DNA of 64,000 bases from Burkholderia sp. PAMC 26561. Its GTDB lineage: Bacteria; Pseudomonadota; Gammaproteobacteria; Burkholderiales; Burkholderiaceae. Below, piece by piece: positions 8,870 to 17,130 of this stretch; the stretch's first letter is position 1; every line of letters begins with the position of its first letter. A program made the translations under genes and the position numbers. The stretch lies in the NCBI RefSeq assembly GCF_001557535.2, contig NZ_CP014309.1, positions 620,001 through 684,000 of the forward strand, written 5' to 3'. Below the pieces are notes generated by a model. That model did not search any database. It had not been told where the DNA came from and saw only the letters and a list, made by a program, of their open reading frames with translations.

Positions 8870-9238
8870 TATCGGCTCCGTGGTGAGGATGCCGCCGGGT
8901 GATGTCCAGCGCGCAAACTGAATTTAGGTTCGCAAAAAAACGCTCGCAAACGAATTATCGTCATGGCTGCCATGTTCAAGGGTCATGGCTCCTGCGGGGT
9001 TATCTCCTTGTTGGACGTAGACCGAGATATATCATGTCCACATGAAGCCCCGTTGCAATAGTTTTCGAGCCTTCAACTAACGTAAGTGGCGCGGCTCCAC
9101 TTAAGTTAAAAAGGACTCACGCGTCGACGCCTGCTCGCACCGCTGGGTAAAGGTTCCGATCGAAAGAATCCTTTCGAACGACGGGCCAGGACAAACTCGG
9201 CCGCTGCATGAACCTAAGGAGGAAATAGATCTGTTAAG
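8870..9238. other. Intergenic region upstream of the ABC operon, no gene seen
   Basis: About 370 bases between the binding-protein start and IS3-like sequence. It should hold the promoter of the minus-strand importer operon. A short inverted pair is visible near 9088-9103 (GTGGCGCGGCTCCAC), too small to call an operator. No coding pattern or RNA gene recognised. Confidence 0.4.
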
Positions 9239-9310
9239 GGTGCGGCGCCTCCGGTTTTTCTGGACACAGATTTAGGGTAAAACATGTGTTCCAAACTGGA
9301 GTAGTTCATC

Positions 9311-9774
9311 TTGAAGAAAGTTGATGCGAATGCAGTTGCGCCAGAGGCGCTGGAAGGCGCGCGTAGCGCGACTGGAAACGCCTCTGGCGCCGCCGAAGTC
9401 AAACGCTGGTCGACCGGGCGCAAACGTGGCGTGGTGCTTCGATTGCTGCGCGGCGAACCCGTCGATGCCGTGTCGCGCGAAGTTGGCGTGACGATCGCCG
9501 AGCTTGAATGCTGGCGTAAACAGGCTCTGGCGGGCATGGAGGCAGGCCTGAAGGCACGCACTAGCGATCCGTTGGAAGCCCAACTCAACGAGGCCGTCCG
9601 GCGCGTCGGCGAGCTCACGATGACAATCGAGATTTTGAACAAAGACCGCGAGCGGCAGGCCCGTCGCCCGTTGAGCGCTCGGAGATCATCGACATGAGCC
9701 ACGAGATCTCCGTAAGCGTCGGCAAGCCCTTTGGATTGCAACGGGTTTGCCAGGTGCTCGACTTCCCGCGCTCG
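9311..9774 (+). pseudogene. IS3-type insertion sequence remnant: orfA plus the start of orfB
   Basis: The 128-codon frame 9311-9697 reads as an IS3-type OrfA helix-turn-helix protein: VKRWSTGRKRGVVLRLLRGE, then PVDAVSREVGVTIAELECWR and a C-terminal leucine-zipper-like run (EAQLNEAVRRVGELTMTIEI). A second frame begins at ATG 9694 and reads MSHEISVSVGKPFGLQRVCQ then VLDFPRS, the beginning of an IS3-type OrfB. It is cut after about 27 codons, where the 727-bp repeat begins at 9774. The left end probably lies near 9240. The catalytic DDE domain is gone, so the element cannot move by itself. Confidence 0.65.
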
Positions 9775-10499
9775 TAGACCGACATAATTTCGTCAACACT
9801 ACGCGTATAAATCCGTCAACTCGCGGTTTTGGAGCTAAACTCCGTTTGTGCGCAGCGGGTTTTCCCTAAAGGGCTATTTGACGAAAGCGAATTACGGAGC
9901 CTCCTCTTCGACGCCTCGCCGTATGCTTCACAGGGTGATTGCGAAGCGCCATTCCCTCCTGCATGGCGTCGGATTCAACTTAGGAACGGGCATCACGCCA
10001 CAAAAAATTACTGGTATTGACGCAGCATCTTCGATAGCCTCCACAGCTAATCGATTACTTAGTTATACAAATTAACGAATAACATTGGTCTCGAATACGG
10101 ACTTCGTGGGATGCTCGAGCCGTCCTTCCGCAAAGAAAATATGGGATACAGGTAGGCCAAAAAATTAGAAGTCATCTGTTTAAGCATAGTGGTTGCTCTT
10201 CATACCGTAGCGTGACCGTTCGGCATTTCTGCATCCTGCGCGTAGGAAAATGCCGCCAGCAGCTTCCTGATTTAGGCCTCTTGAGCACCAACTTTTAATA
10301 TGAAGCGATCCCGGTCCTCCCGGGCTCGTCAGGCCAGATACGCGATAACTGCATCGAGATAGCTTCGCAACTTCGGTAGGGATTCGAATTCTTCTCATCG
10401 TTTGACTTCGGGATTTGGGATGAACGCCAATTGACAGATTTATGTCGCACTGATGTGAATTGACAAAATCATGTCGGCCCGAGTGGGCATAAATCGGTC
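9774..10499 (+). repeat. ~727-bp repeat, copy 1 (MITE-like, non-autonomous element)
   Basis: Nearly identical to 40131-40857: I saw one substitution (10091 A versus G) and one 1-base indel near 10318. It is related to the 328-base part at 43608-43935. The ends are diverged inverted repeats: GACCGACATAATTTCGTCAA on the left, and on the complement of the right GGCCGACATGATTTTGTCAA. Each end carries a second motif of the form ATAAATC-N-GTCAA. Repeated terminal binding motifs of this kind occur in IS21-like and related elements, but no transposase is encoded. The small frames inside lack coding character. Confidence 0.75.
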
Positions 10500-10562
10500 A
10501 ACTCGACCCGGCCCTTCCTGGCGTACATGGATTCCGGATTGACAGAATTCCGTCGAACGACG
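10375..10562 (+). repeat. Diverged direct repeat, unit 1
   Basis: Shares GGTAG-N-ATNCGAATTCTTC, TTTGG-ATGAACGCCAA, GGTCAACTCG, CGGCCCTTCCT and GATTCCGGATTGACAGAATT with 10771-10894. Unit 1 carries about 64 extra bases between AACGCCAA and GGTCAACTCG. These are the terminal motifs of the 727-bp repeat, so the repeat's right end lies inside this unit. Confidence 0.6.
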
Positions 10563-10770
10563 TCATCGGAGGCAACGGACTTTCCCAGCTGACCAAATGC
10601 AATCAGAATGCGAATGTTCTGCTTGCTGTCGTGATGGCGCTCGGCAGCAAGCGCAACCAAACCCTGAGGTTCCCTGAAATTTTTCGTCTTCCATAGGTCG
10701 TGTATAAACTCGACTAAATGGAAGAAAATCGATATTGAAGATACCGAAGCGGGAGCGGCTACGAATCGTT

Positions 10771-10894
10771 GGTAGAAATCCGAATTCTTCCCGTCAGCTG
10801 GTTTCGGGGTTTGGAATGAACGCCAAGGTCAACTCGGATCGGCCCTTCCTTGCTGTACAGCGATTCCGGATTGACAGAATTCCGTCGAACGACG
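10771..10894 (+). repeat. Diverged direct repeat, unit 2
   Basis: Counterpart of 10375-10562 without the internal ~64 bases. It ends at the point where recognisable IS110 transposase coding begins (10891). Confidence 0.6.
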
Positions 10895-11391
10895 CCTGCG
10901 ACAGGCAGATTGCCGCTCACGCGAGGAGCAGCGACGTTGCACGGCGTGCCAGCGAGCTCCTCGGCGTCGGCCCGGTGACCGCAAGTGCGCAGGCCGCGGC
11001 AGTTCCCGATGCGAAGGTCTTCAGAAATGGCCGACAATTTGGCGCCTGGCTTGGCCTAACCCCACGCCAGCACAGCTCGGGTGGCAAGACGCGGCTGGGT
11101 CACATCAGCCTGCGCGGAAACGTCTATCTGCGAACGCTGCTTGTCCAGGGAGCCCGAAGTACGTTGCAGTCGGCACTGCGTGCCGACCCCACGCACGCAG
11201 GCCGCCTGCAACGATGGATCAGGCAGCTTCACGAACGCAAAGGCTATTACAAGACGCTGATCGCGATTGCAAACAAGCACGCGAGAATGCTTTGGGCGAT
11301 GCTCGCCAAGGACGAGCGCTACGACGCTAATGCCTGGCAGCGCCATCCCATGAACCCACCATTGCCATCTGTATCACCCACAGCAACATGA
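10891..11391 (+). pseudogene. IS110-family transposase, C-terminal fragment
   Basis: About 166 residues of an IS110/IS1111-type transposase: ASELLGVGPVTASAQAAAVP, FRNGRQFGAWLGLTPRQHSS, GGKTRLGHISLRGNVYLRTL and WIRQLHERKGYYKTLIAIAN. The C-terminal serine-containing domain (PRQHSSGGKTRLG) is present, but the N-terminal DEDD domain is entirely missing. Upstream in the same frame there is only repeat sequence, so the displayed start is not the original one. It is a different subfamily from the four IS110-type copies at 41-46 kb. Confidence 0.75.
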
Positions 11392-11911
11392 CCTGATTGC
11401 CCTGAAACTCAATTACCGCTCAACGCGATAGCAAGACGAGGTCGGACCGAACGGGAGAAGAACCCGACGATTCTTGGCGACTCACAACTGCATGCGGGTC
11501 ACGGCCCCATGCCTGATCGCCGGTTTTTCAAACAGGGTTCTCCTGTGCGGCTCATATCGTGGCCCGCCCGACATAAAGGGCACCAAGGCCGTTTGCAAAG
11601 ACGCAGTCTATTCCTGGAATTGCATCGCACACAGCAGTGGGAAAAACCGGAGATGTGTCATGACCGCGCAAACGACTGGACCACCTGCATGGCCATCACT
11701 ACGGAACCGCCAGCGTGAGAAAACTTAACCCCAAACTTGACTCTGAGGGGAAGTCCTTGCGAACAGAATCGGCCACTCTCAGCCGATTGCGACTGACGCA
11801 TACCGAAGCAAAAACCCGTTGCAAACCATAGGTTCAGTCCGAAGGGAAGCGATCCTCGAAGCGGACCGTGAACCGCGGCACAGCCGTTTTCACACTACGT
11901 GCGAATGACTT
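11392..11911. other. Non-coding stretch downstream of the IS110 fragment
   Basis: About 520 bases. Probably the non-coding 3' end of the IS110 element plus flanking sequence. The open frames in it (for example 11474-11728) have no recognisable motif and no plausible ribosome site. No RNA gene or terminator was convincing. Confidence 0.4.
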
Positions 11912-12535
11912 TTAGCGGAACCGTTGCAAAGACGGATCGATAATCGGTTGTTCCGGCAAATTCAGCATGGTCGGCAATGAGCTCAAAGGCGGCAAGCCGC
12001 TGACATCAGCCCACCGGGGGCCGCTCGTCATATAGATGATCGTCGGCGTACCATCAAAGCCAAGGTGATGAAATATCTTTGCATTGCGGTCCAGCTTCGA
12101 TTGCGTCGCCGACGGCACCTTTTCCAATGGCTTGATACCACCGGACTCGTCCTTCTCGGAGAATTTAGTCTCAAGTTCTCGCATCAAAGCCGGACCGTTC
12201 TGCGCCTGAAGTAACGCAGCGGCCTTGCCTGGCGAATCCGGTTTCAGGAAGCCTATCGGGATCCAACGCACCTGCAACCCGGCAGCTTCGTACGGTTGGA
12301 ACGCCTTCCACGCGTAATGACAGAAGATGCAGTTGGGGTCCATAAAGACATAGATCGTCGATTTGACGTTTTTGCCCGAAGCACCTTCTACGATTGCAGG
12401 CGCATTCTCGAGCGCCGCGGCAACTGACGCCGGCAAATAACTTGGCGCTGGCCGCTCCGCCGCCACAGCAAAACCAGACAACACCACCGCGATCGGGGCA
12501 ACTACCAGTCTTACAGGTTTTAACATCAAGCGCAC
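11912..12535 (-). CDS. DsbG-like periplasmic thiol:disulfide interchange protein
   Basis: 207 residues. A signal peptide (about 1-26, VVAPIAVVLSGFAVAAERPA) is followed by a thioredoxin fold. The active site is C-I-F-C in VFMDPNCIFCHYAWKAF, and the cis-proline loop is GTPTIIY. The helix after the active site and the LDRNAKIFHHLGFDGTPTII segment follow the DsbC/DsbG pattern. Full DsbG proteins are about 230-250 residues with an N-terminal dimerisation domain. Here only about 30 residues (YLPASVAAALENAPAIVEGA) lie between signal and thioredoxin fold, so the dimerisation domain looks shortened. It probably acts as a periplasmic disulfide isomerase or reductase. No Dsb partner gene is nearby. Confidence 0.75.
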   Translation of the reverse strand: MRLMLKPVRLVVAPIAVVLSGFAVAAERPAPSYLPASVAAALENAPAIVEGASGKNVKSTIYVFMDPNCIFCHYAWKAFQPYEAAGLQVRWIPIGFLKPDSPGKAAALLQAQNGPALMRELETKFSEKDESGGIKPLEKVPSATQSKLDRNAKIFHHLGFDGTPTIIYMTSGPRWADVSGLPPLSSLPTMLNLPEQPIIDPSLQRFR

Positions 12536-12578
12536 CCATAGATATAGGCCAAGCTATACAGCCTACTTTGAATTTGAA

Positions 12579-12651
12579 GTGGGCGGGTTCGTGGGTCAAG
12601 GGCGGGCGGAAGCCCGGCGTAGCGAACCCTTGGCCCGCCAAACCCGCCCAC
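12579..12651. repeat. REP-like palindrome (unoccupied copy)
   Basis: A 73-base imperfect palindrome: GTGGGCGGGTT at the left pairs perfectly with AACCCGCCCAC at the right, with further pairing of GGGTCAAGG with CCTTGGCCC around a GC-rich loop (AGCCCGGCGTAGCGAA). The same sequence type recurs at 46715-46790, where it is split by an IS110-type element. On the RNA level it could also serve as a terminator for the DsbG-like or MDR gene region, but there is no U-run. Confidence 0.7.
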
Positions 12652-12780
12652 CCCAGATTCAGAGGCGGATGACTATACATTGTCGCCTTTGCGAAAAGCG
12701 GTTAGCGCGCGCATACATCCTTGCTCGCCTATACCGCGTTCGCTTGTACAAATTGATGCTTCGCTGCGGTGACGTTTAGG

Positions 12781-13815
12781 TCATTTGTCCCCCAAAGATG
12801 CATCGACATCGATCACTACCTTGCCGAAGTGTCCACCCTTTTCCAGATATGCATAGGCATCCTGTGCATTCGAGAAAGGGAATACTCGGTCAATAACCGG
12901 TTCGATAGCCGATTGTGCAAGCGCGCGCACCGCGTCCGCGAGATTAGCCGTTGATCCCGTCTGGCTGCCGATGATGCGTAACGTCTTCGCCATCACATCC
13001 AGCAGTGGAAACGACGCATCCATTCCACCGACAAAACCGACGGAGTATAGCGTGCCGCCTATCGCCGACGCGTTGACTGAGCGCTTGAACGAGTCGCCGC
13101 CCACGGTCTCGACGACCAGGTCGGCCCCCCGACCGTCGGTGGCTGCGAGCAACACCTCATCCCAGGCTGGCGTCGTACGGTAGTTTATGGTTTCATCGGC
13201 GCCGAGCGTGCGCGCTTGCGCAAGTTTCTGGTCCGACGACGATGAGATGAAAACGCGCGCGCCCGCCGCTTTCGCAAACTGCAGCGCAAAAAGGCTCACA
13301 CCGCCAGTGCCGAGCAACGCGACCGTTGATCCGGGCCGCACGTTCCCCGCAACGATCGCATTCCACGCGGTGGTCGCCGCAATCGGTAATGTCGCGGCCT
13401 GCACGTAGGGCAGCGCATCCGGAATACGCACGAGTGCAGTCGCGGGGACGACCGCAAAGGCCGCAAGCGACCCTGGCATCGAAACGCCACGAAGCCGCTT
13501 GCCGGCTTCGCGCGTGAGCGGTCCCGCCGCCCAGTCCACGATCGATCCGGCAATCACGCGATCTCCCTCCCGCCAGCCGCGCACGCGCTCGCCGACAGCC
13601 ACAATTTCTCCGGCTCCATCAGTGCCTGGCACGAACGCCGCGTCGACTGCGCCCAAGCGTCCCCATGCAACCATTAGATCCAGATAGTTCAGGCCAGCGG
13701 CATGCACGCGGATCAAGACCTCGTCGGCTTGCGGGCTGGGAACTCCCATATCGCGCTGTGCAAGTTTGTAGTTCTTGCCGGTTTCCAGCGTATAGGCACG
13801 CATGGTCGTGTTCAT
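12781..13815 (-). CDS. Zinc-independent medium-chain dehydrogenase/reductase (quinone oxidoreductase-like)
   Basis: 344 residues, normal MDR length. N-terminal GroES-like domain (DEVLIRVHAAGLNYLDLMVA, FVPGTDGAGEIVAVGERVRG), then the Rossmann fold with VALLGTGGVSLFALQFAKAA and the downstream strand ADLVVETVGGDSFKRSV. The cysteines and histidine that bind catalytic zinc in alcohol dehydrogenases are absent (NYLDL in place of CHTD-like), as in zinc-free quinone/enoyl reductases. Probably an NAD(P)H-dependent reductase of an activated double bond or quinone. AAGGAG sits 6 bases before the ATG. Divergent from the LysR gene at 13910, which is the likely regulator. Confidence 0.8.
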   Translation of the reverse strand: MNTTMRAYTLETGKNYKLAQRDMGVPSPQADEVLIRVHAAGLNYLDLMVAWGRLGAVDAAFVPGTDGAGEIVAVGERVRGWREGDRVIAGSIVDWAAGPLTREAGKRLRGVSMPGSLAAFAVVPATALVRIPDALPYVQAATLPIAATTAWNAIVAGNVRPGSTVALLGTGGVSLFALQFAKAAGARVFISSSSDQKLAQARTLGADETINYRTTPAWDEVLLAATDGRGADLVVETVGGDSFKRSVNASAIGGTLYSVGFVGGMDASFPLLDVMAKTLRIIGSQTGSTANLADAVRALAQSAIEPVIDRVFPFSNAQDAYAYLEKGGHFGKVVIDVDASLGDK

Positions 13816-13909
13816 TGATTGCTCCTTGAATTAAGTAGCAACCAGCGTAACAGCGGGCGGGCACTATAATCCACCGTTGCAACACGACACTCTTGCAGGA
13901 GGCGCAGCA

Positions 13910-14863
13910 ATGGATGGGATCGAGGCGGACGAGATCGGCGCATTCCTCGCGGTACTTGAAACGGGAAGTTTCACCGCTGCGGGGCGGCAACTCGGGCGCG
14001 ACGGGTCGGTCGTGTCGCGCCGTGTCGCCGCGCTCGAGGCGCGTATCGGTATTCGCCTGCTCGAACGATCTACACGGCGGGTTTCCTCCACCGAAGCCGG
14101 CCAGCGTTTTCGCGACCGGGCTGACGAAGCCTTGTCGATTCTCCGCGCCGCCCATGAGGAAGCCCGTGTGCTTTCGACCACACCCAGCGGCCTGTTACGA
14201 ATCAGTCTGCCGGCTGGCTTCGGGCGTAAATGGATCGCTCCGCGTCTACCCGAATTGCTCGTGCGCTATCCGCTGCTGGACGTCGAATGCAACTATACAG
14301 ACAGCTTCGTCGACTTGATCGCAGGAAGGCACGACGTCGGCGTGCGGATCGGCGAGTTGCAGGATAGCCGTCTCGTCGCCAAGCCGCTGCTCACGATGCG
14401 CAGGCTGCTGTGCGCGTCGCCCGCCTACCTCGCGGCAAACCCCCCGCTTGACACGCCGCGCGATCTGCAGCGCCATGCATGCATTGGCTTCACGCCGCTC
14501 ATGACGCATCCGGTCTGGCATCTCAGGCATCTGCGCAAGAAAGATGCGCATCAGACGGTGCGAATCCGCTCGCGCCTCTCGACGGACGATATCGACACGG
14601 CCATCCACGCCGCGCTCGGCTCCGCCGGTGTGATGCTCGCCACCGATTGGCTCATCGGCCGCGAACTGCGCGACGGACGCCTCGTACATGTGCTGCCAGA
14701 ATGGATCGGCGCGGTGGATGAGAAGCTGAATATTGTGCGCGCGTCGCTGCGGCACGAGCCCGCGAAGACGCGGGCTTTCATCGACTGGATAGCGGCGCTG
14801 TTCGATCCGCCGCCGTGGAACACGCACGCGCCTTCCAATGCGGGCGTCCAAGCGATGCCATAG
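13910..14863 (+). CDS. LysR-family transcriptional regulator
   Basis: 317 residues from the ATG at 13910, chosen because AGGAGG stands 8 bases before it. The N-terminal winged helix-turn-helix is clear (AFLAVLETGSFTAAGRQLGR, SVVSRRVAALEARIGIRLLE, RSTRRVSSTEAGQRF). The C-terminal part is the periplasmic-binding-protein-like effector domain (GLLRISLPAGFGRKWIAPRL, DLIAGRHDVGVRIGELQDSR). The intergenic region shared with the MDR gene (13816-13909) contains TATAAT at 13865 and a TTGCAAC/GTTGCAA-like motif, so autoregulation and control of the MDR gene are plausible. Confidence 0.85.
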   Translation: MDGIEADEIGAFLAVLETGSFTAAGRQLGRDGSVVSRRVAALEARIGIRLLERSTRRVSSTEAGQRFRDRADEALSILRAAHEEARVLSTTPSGLLRISLPAGFGRKWIAPRLPELLVRYPLLDVECNYTDSFVDLIAGRHDVGVRIGELQDSRLVAKPLLTMRRLLCASPAYLAANPPLDTPRDLQRHACIGFTPLMTHPVWHLRHLRKKDAHQTVRIRSRLSTDDIDTAIHAALGSAGVMLATDWLIGRELRDGRLVHVLPEWIGAVDEKLNIVRASLRHEPAKTRAFIDWIAALFDPPPWNTHAPSNAGVQAMP

Positions 14864-15117
14864 GCCGCACGCCTGTCTCGCGGATCACACCCCTCACCTA
14901 ACTTAGGTCAACGGCCGGCATTCTTCCCGGCAAGGTGGTCAGCCATCTTTCCAAGGGGCTTTGTTGGACCAATGTCGGTGCAGATTCGAATGCCTATCCA
15001 CTGCGCTATCTTTCCGTTCGCCTGCTCGAAGTCGCAGCTTTTAAACGAGGGTCGGCCAGTCCCGTCTTCCGGTGTTGGACATTGATCCCTATCGCACTTC
15101 ACTTTGAAAATGCGGGC

Positions 15118-16044
15118 CTATTGCGCGTCGTGGTAACTCGCGCTAAGCCAACGACCGCTCTGCACCTCTTCATACGTCAGGCGCCGTAGGGAGTTCTCGA
15201 AGCGCCGCGCAGCGACCGAAATCTGGCGTTCGACCGGACGTGCGACAACCCAATGCATTTGCAGTTCGGCGATGGGAGCCGCGCATATCTGTCCCGACTG
15301 GACATGCTCCCGAATAGCCGAGAAAGGCAGGATGGTAAAGCTGTGACCTGATGCCGCGATGTCGATCATCAGGTGATAGCTGTCAACCTCGACGTTGTAG
15401 CTGAGCGCCTCGCCGCCGGAGAAGTAGCGCGCTAGCAGCGTTCTCACGGCACTTGGAAATGGCGCCTGGACGAGCGGCAGTGTGGGCAGGCGCGCCGCGG
15501 ACACAGGGCAGTCGAGTTGCAGGCCGTGCTTCGTCGCGCCGACCAGGAAGAGACTCTCCGTGAGAAAGGGGTCACAGGTCAGGCCCGAAGGCGGCTCTTC
15601 GCCCGAAATCACCCCAAGTTCGAGCGAACCCGCCTGCAGGAGGTTGAAGATCAAGAGCGGTGTGTTTTCGAAGATATGCAGCTTCACCTGCGGGTGTTCC
15701 AGGCAGAACGCCGGTATCAGCGTGCTGGACACGATGCTTCTGAACGGCGCAGGCAGTCCGACCGAGAGGCTACCGCTCGGCGTAGACGCTCGGCTCGTCA
15801 ACTCACACTGCACCTGCTCCAGATGGCGCAACAGGCCCTCCGCATGATCCCTCAACACGATACCCGCGTCAGTCAACGTGACGCCATGGCCGTGCCGGTC
15901 GAATAGCTTGGTCTTCACCTCGTCTTCGAGCGAACTAATGCGGCGGCTCAGCGCCGGCTGCGTAATGCGCAACTGCCCCGCCGCGCGGTTGAACGTGCCG
16001 AACTCGACCACCTTCATGAAAGACCGGAGATTTTTAGGATTCAC
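15118..16044 (-). CDS. LysR-family regulator divergent from the CoA-lyase/TRAP operon
   Basis: 308 residues, GTG start. HTH: NLRSFMKVVEFGTFNRAAGQ, LRITQPALSRRISSLEDEVK, KLFDRHGHGVTLTDAGIVLR. Effector domain: PSGSLSVGLPAPFRSIVSST, LEHPQVKLHIFENTPLL, LLQAGSLELGVISGEEPP. The sequence resembles the Nac/CynR-type subgroup. It lies head to head with the catabolic operon starting at 16166/16228; a 20-base palindrome between them (16108-16127) is the likely operator. Confidence 0.87.
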   Translation of the reverse strand: MNPKNLRSFMKVVEFGTFNRAAGQLRITQPALSRRISSLEDEVKTKLFDRHGHGVTLTDAGIVLRDHAEGLLRHLEQVQCELTSRASTPSGSLSVGLPAPFRSIVSSTLIPAFCLEHPQVKLHIFENTPLLIFNLLQAGSLELGVISGEEPPSGLTCDPFLTESLFLVGATKHGLQLDCPVSAARLPTLPLVQAPFPSAVRTLLARYFSGGEALSYNVEVDSYHLMIDIAASGHSFTILPFSAIREHVQSGQICAAPIAELQMHWVVARPVERQISVAARRFENSLRRLTYEEVQSGRWLSASYHDAQ

Positions 16045-16107
16045 GCTTACTCATGCAAAAACGTTATTAGCCGTATGTTCCTTATGCACTTTTATTTTGC
16101 CCCTTCA

Positions 16108-16127
16108 GGTGATACTTTTCAATCACC
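16108..16127. promoter_or_regulatory. Probable LysR operator (palindrome GGTGAT-N8-ATCACC)
   Basis: Perfect 6-base arms GGTGAT and ATCACC separated by 8 bases. The site is 64 bases from the LysR start and 58 bases before the first ATG of the operon. LysR proteins typically bind such dyads in divergent promoters. Assignment is by position and symmetry only. Confidence 0.5.
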
Positions 16128-16165
16128 ATAAGGTCGCCAAGACCTAAAACGAATGGAGACAAGAC

Positions 16166-16228
16166 ATGCAACCTCAATCGCGGGTAAACCTGCGGCATAG
16201 CCAGCCGCCGCAAGCGAGGAGCAACTAG
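16166..16228 (+). CDS. Short leader ORF (20 codons), translationally coupled to the CoA-lyase gene
   Basis: ATG 16166 is preceded by GGAGAC at 16155-16160. The frame codes MQPQSRVNLRHSQPPQARSN and ends in TAG at 16226-16228. The final G of the stop is the first base of the GTG start of the next gene (TAGTG). A ribosome site for that gene (GAGGAG) lies inside this ORF. This arrangement suggests coupling or a leader peptide, but the peptide has no known family and could be chance. Confidence 0.4.
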   Translation: MQPQSRVNLRHSQPPQARSN

Positions 16229-17106
16229 TGCGCACACTACTCTTTGCATCGGCTTCCAACGAACGACATCTCGCCAAAGTATCCCAATGCGGTGCGGACG
16301 CCGCGATCTTCGATCTGGAGGACGCTGTCGCTGCTAGCGAGAAAGCGACGGCGCGCGCTACCGCCGCCCGCGTGATAGCAGGTCTGACCAATGGCCCCGT
16401 GTTCGTGCGGATCAATGGGCTCGACACGCCTTATGCCTTCGCGGATTTCCAGGCCGTCGTCGTCGCGGGTCTCGGAGGCATGATCCTGCCGATGGTGCAA
16501 GGCCCCGAACATGTTGCCATCGCCGACTGGATCATCAGCCAACTCGAGCGTGAGCGCGGGCTGGAAAGCGGAGCGATCGAACTCATGCCAATCATCGAAA
16601 CCGCACGCGGACTCGATACCGTCGAGGCGATCGCCCGATGCTCGGCGCGTGTCAAGCGCCTCGCTTTCGGCGCGGGCGATTACGTCAACGATCTCGGCAT
16701 GGAGTGGACCGCCGCCGAGCAAGAATTACTTTTTGCCCGCTCCCGGCTGTGTGTTGCCTCGCGCTCCGCGGGACTCGCGCCGCCCATCGACACCGCCCAC
16801 GTCGATATAGCCGACATAGAAGGTCTCAGGCGCTCCGCGGTGCATGTACGCACGCTCGGCTTCGGCGGCAAGTTCTGTATCTATCCGGACCAGGTGACGG
16901 TGGTGAACGAGGTGTTCACTCCGAGCGAGGCCGAAGTGGCGAAAGCACGGGCGATCGTCGATGCCTTCAGGCAGGCGGAAGCGGCCGGGATATCGGCAAT
17001 TCGCGTGGAGGGCGGATTCGTCGACTATCCCATCGTGTCCCGCGCCCAGCGGCTGATCGAAAGACACAGCCTCGCGACGCGCGCCAGCAAGCCCGAACAC
17101 GTCTGA
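16228..17106 (+). CDS. CitE-like CoA ester lyase (HpcH/HpaI aldolase family)
   Basis: 292 residues, the usual size of CitE-type lyases. GTG start with GAGGAG 7 bases upstream. TIM-barrel motifs: FDLEDAV (residues about 28-34), FVRINGLDTPYA, GGMILPMVQGPEHV, LMPIIETARGLD (metal-binding Glu), KRLAFGAGDYVNDLGMEW and FGGKFCIYPDQV. In CitE the strand after the arginine is usually LPKVE; here it is LPMVQ, so one expected acidic residue is replaced. The family cleaves or forms malyl-, citramalyl- or methylmalyl-CoA-type thioesters with Mg2+. Next to a CaiB-type CoA-transferase, this suggests activation of a hydroxy-dicarboxylate and splitting of its CoA ester. Confidence 0.82.
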   Translation: MRTLLFASASNERHLAKVSQCGADAAIFDLEDAVAASEKATARATAARVIAGLTNGPVFVRINGLDTPYAFADFQAVVVAGLGGMILPMVQGPEHVAIADWIISQLERERGLESGAIELMPIIETARGLDTVEAIARCSARVKRLAFGAGDYVNDLGMEWTAAEQELLFARSRLCVASRSAGLAPPIDTAHVDIADIEGLRRSAVHVRTLGFGGKFCIYPDQVTVVNEVFTPSEAEVAKARAIVDAFRQAEAAGISAIRVEGGFVDYPIVSRAQRLIERHSLATRASKPEHV

Positions 17107-17130
17107 ATCAAAACCCTCAGGAGTCTCATT

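Noticed and set aside
9829..10075. Small 63- and 75-codon ORFs inside the 727-bp repeat
   Set aside because: They are conserved only because the repeat copies are nearly identical; overlapping frames are equally conserved, which argues against coding selection.
10469..10660. 63-codon minus-strand ORF with RILIAFGQLGKS-like text
   Set aside because: No family recognised and it crosses the border of the 727-bp repeat, so it cannot be an ancestral gene.
12560..12660. CRISPR-like or terminator reading of the GC-rich palindrome
   Set aside because: A single unit with no spacer series and no U-run; the match to the split copy at 46.7 kb fits a REP-like target better.
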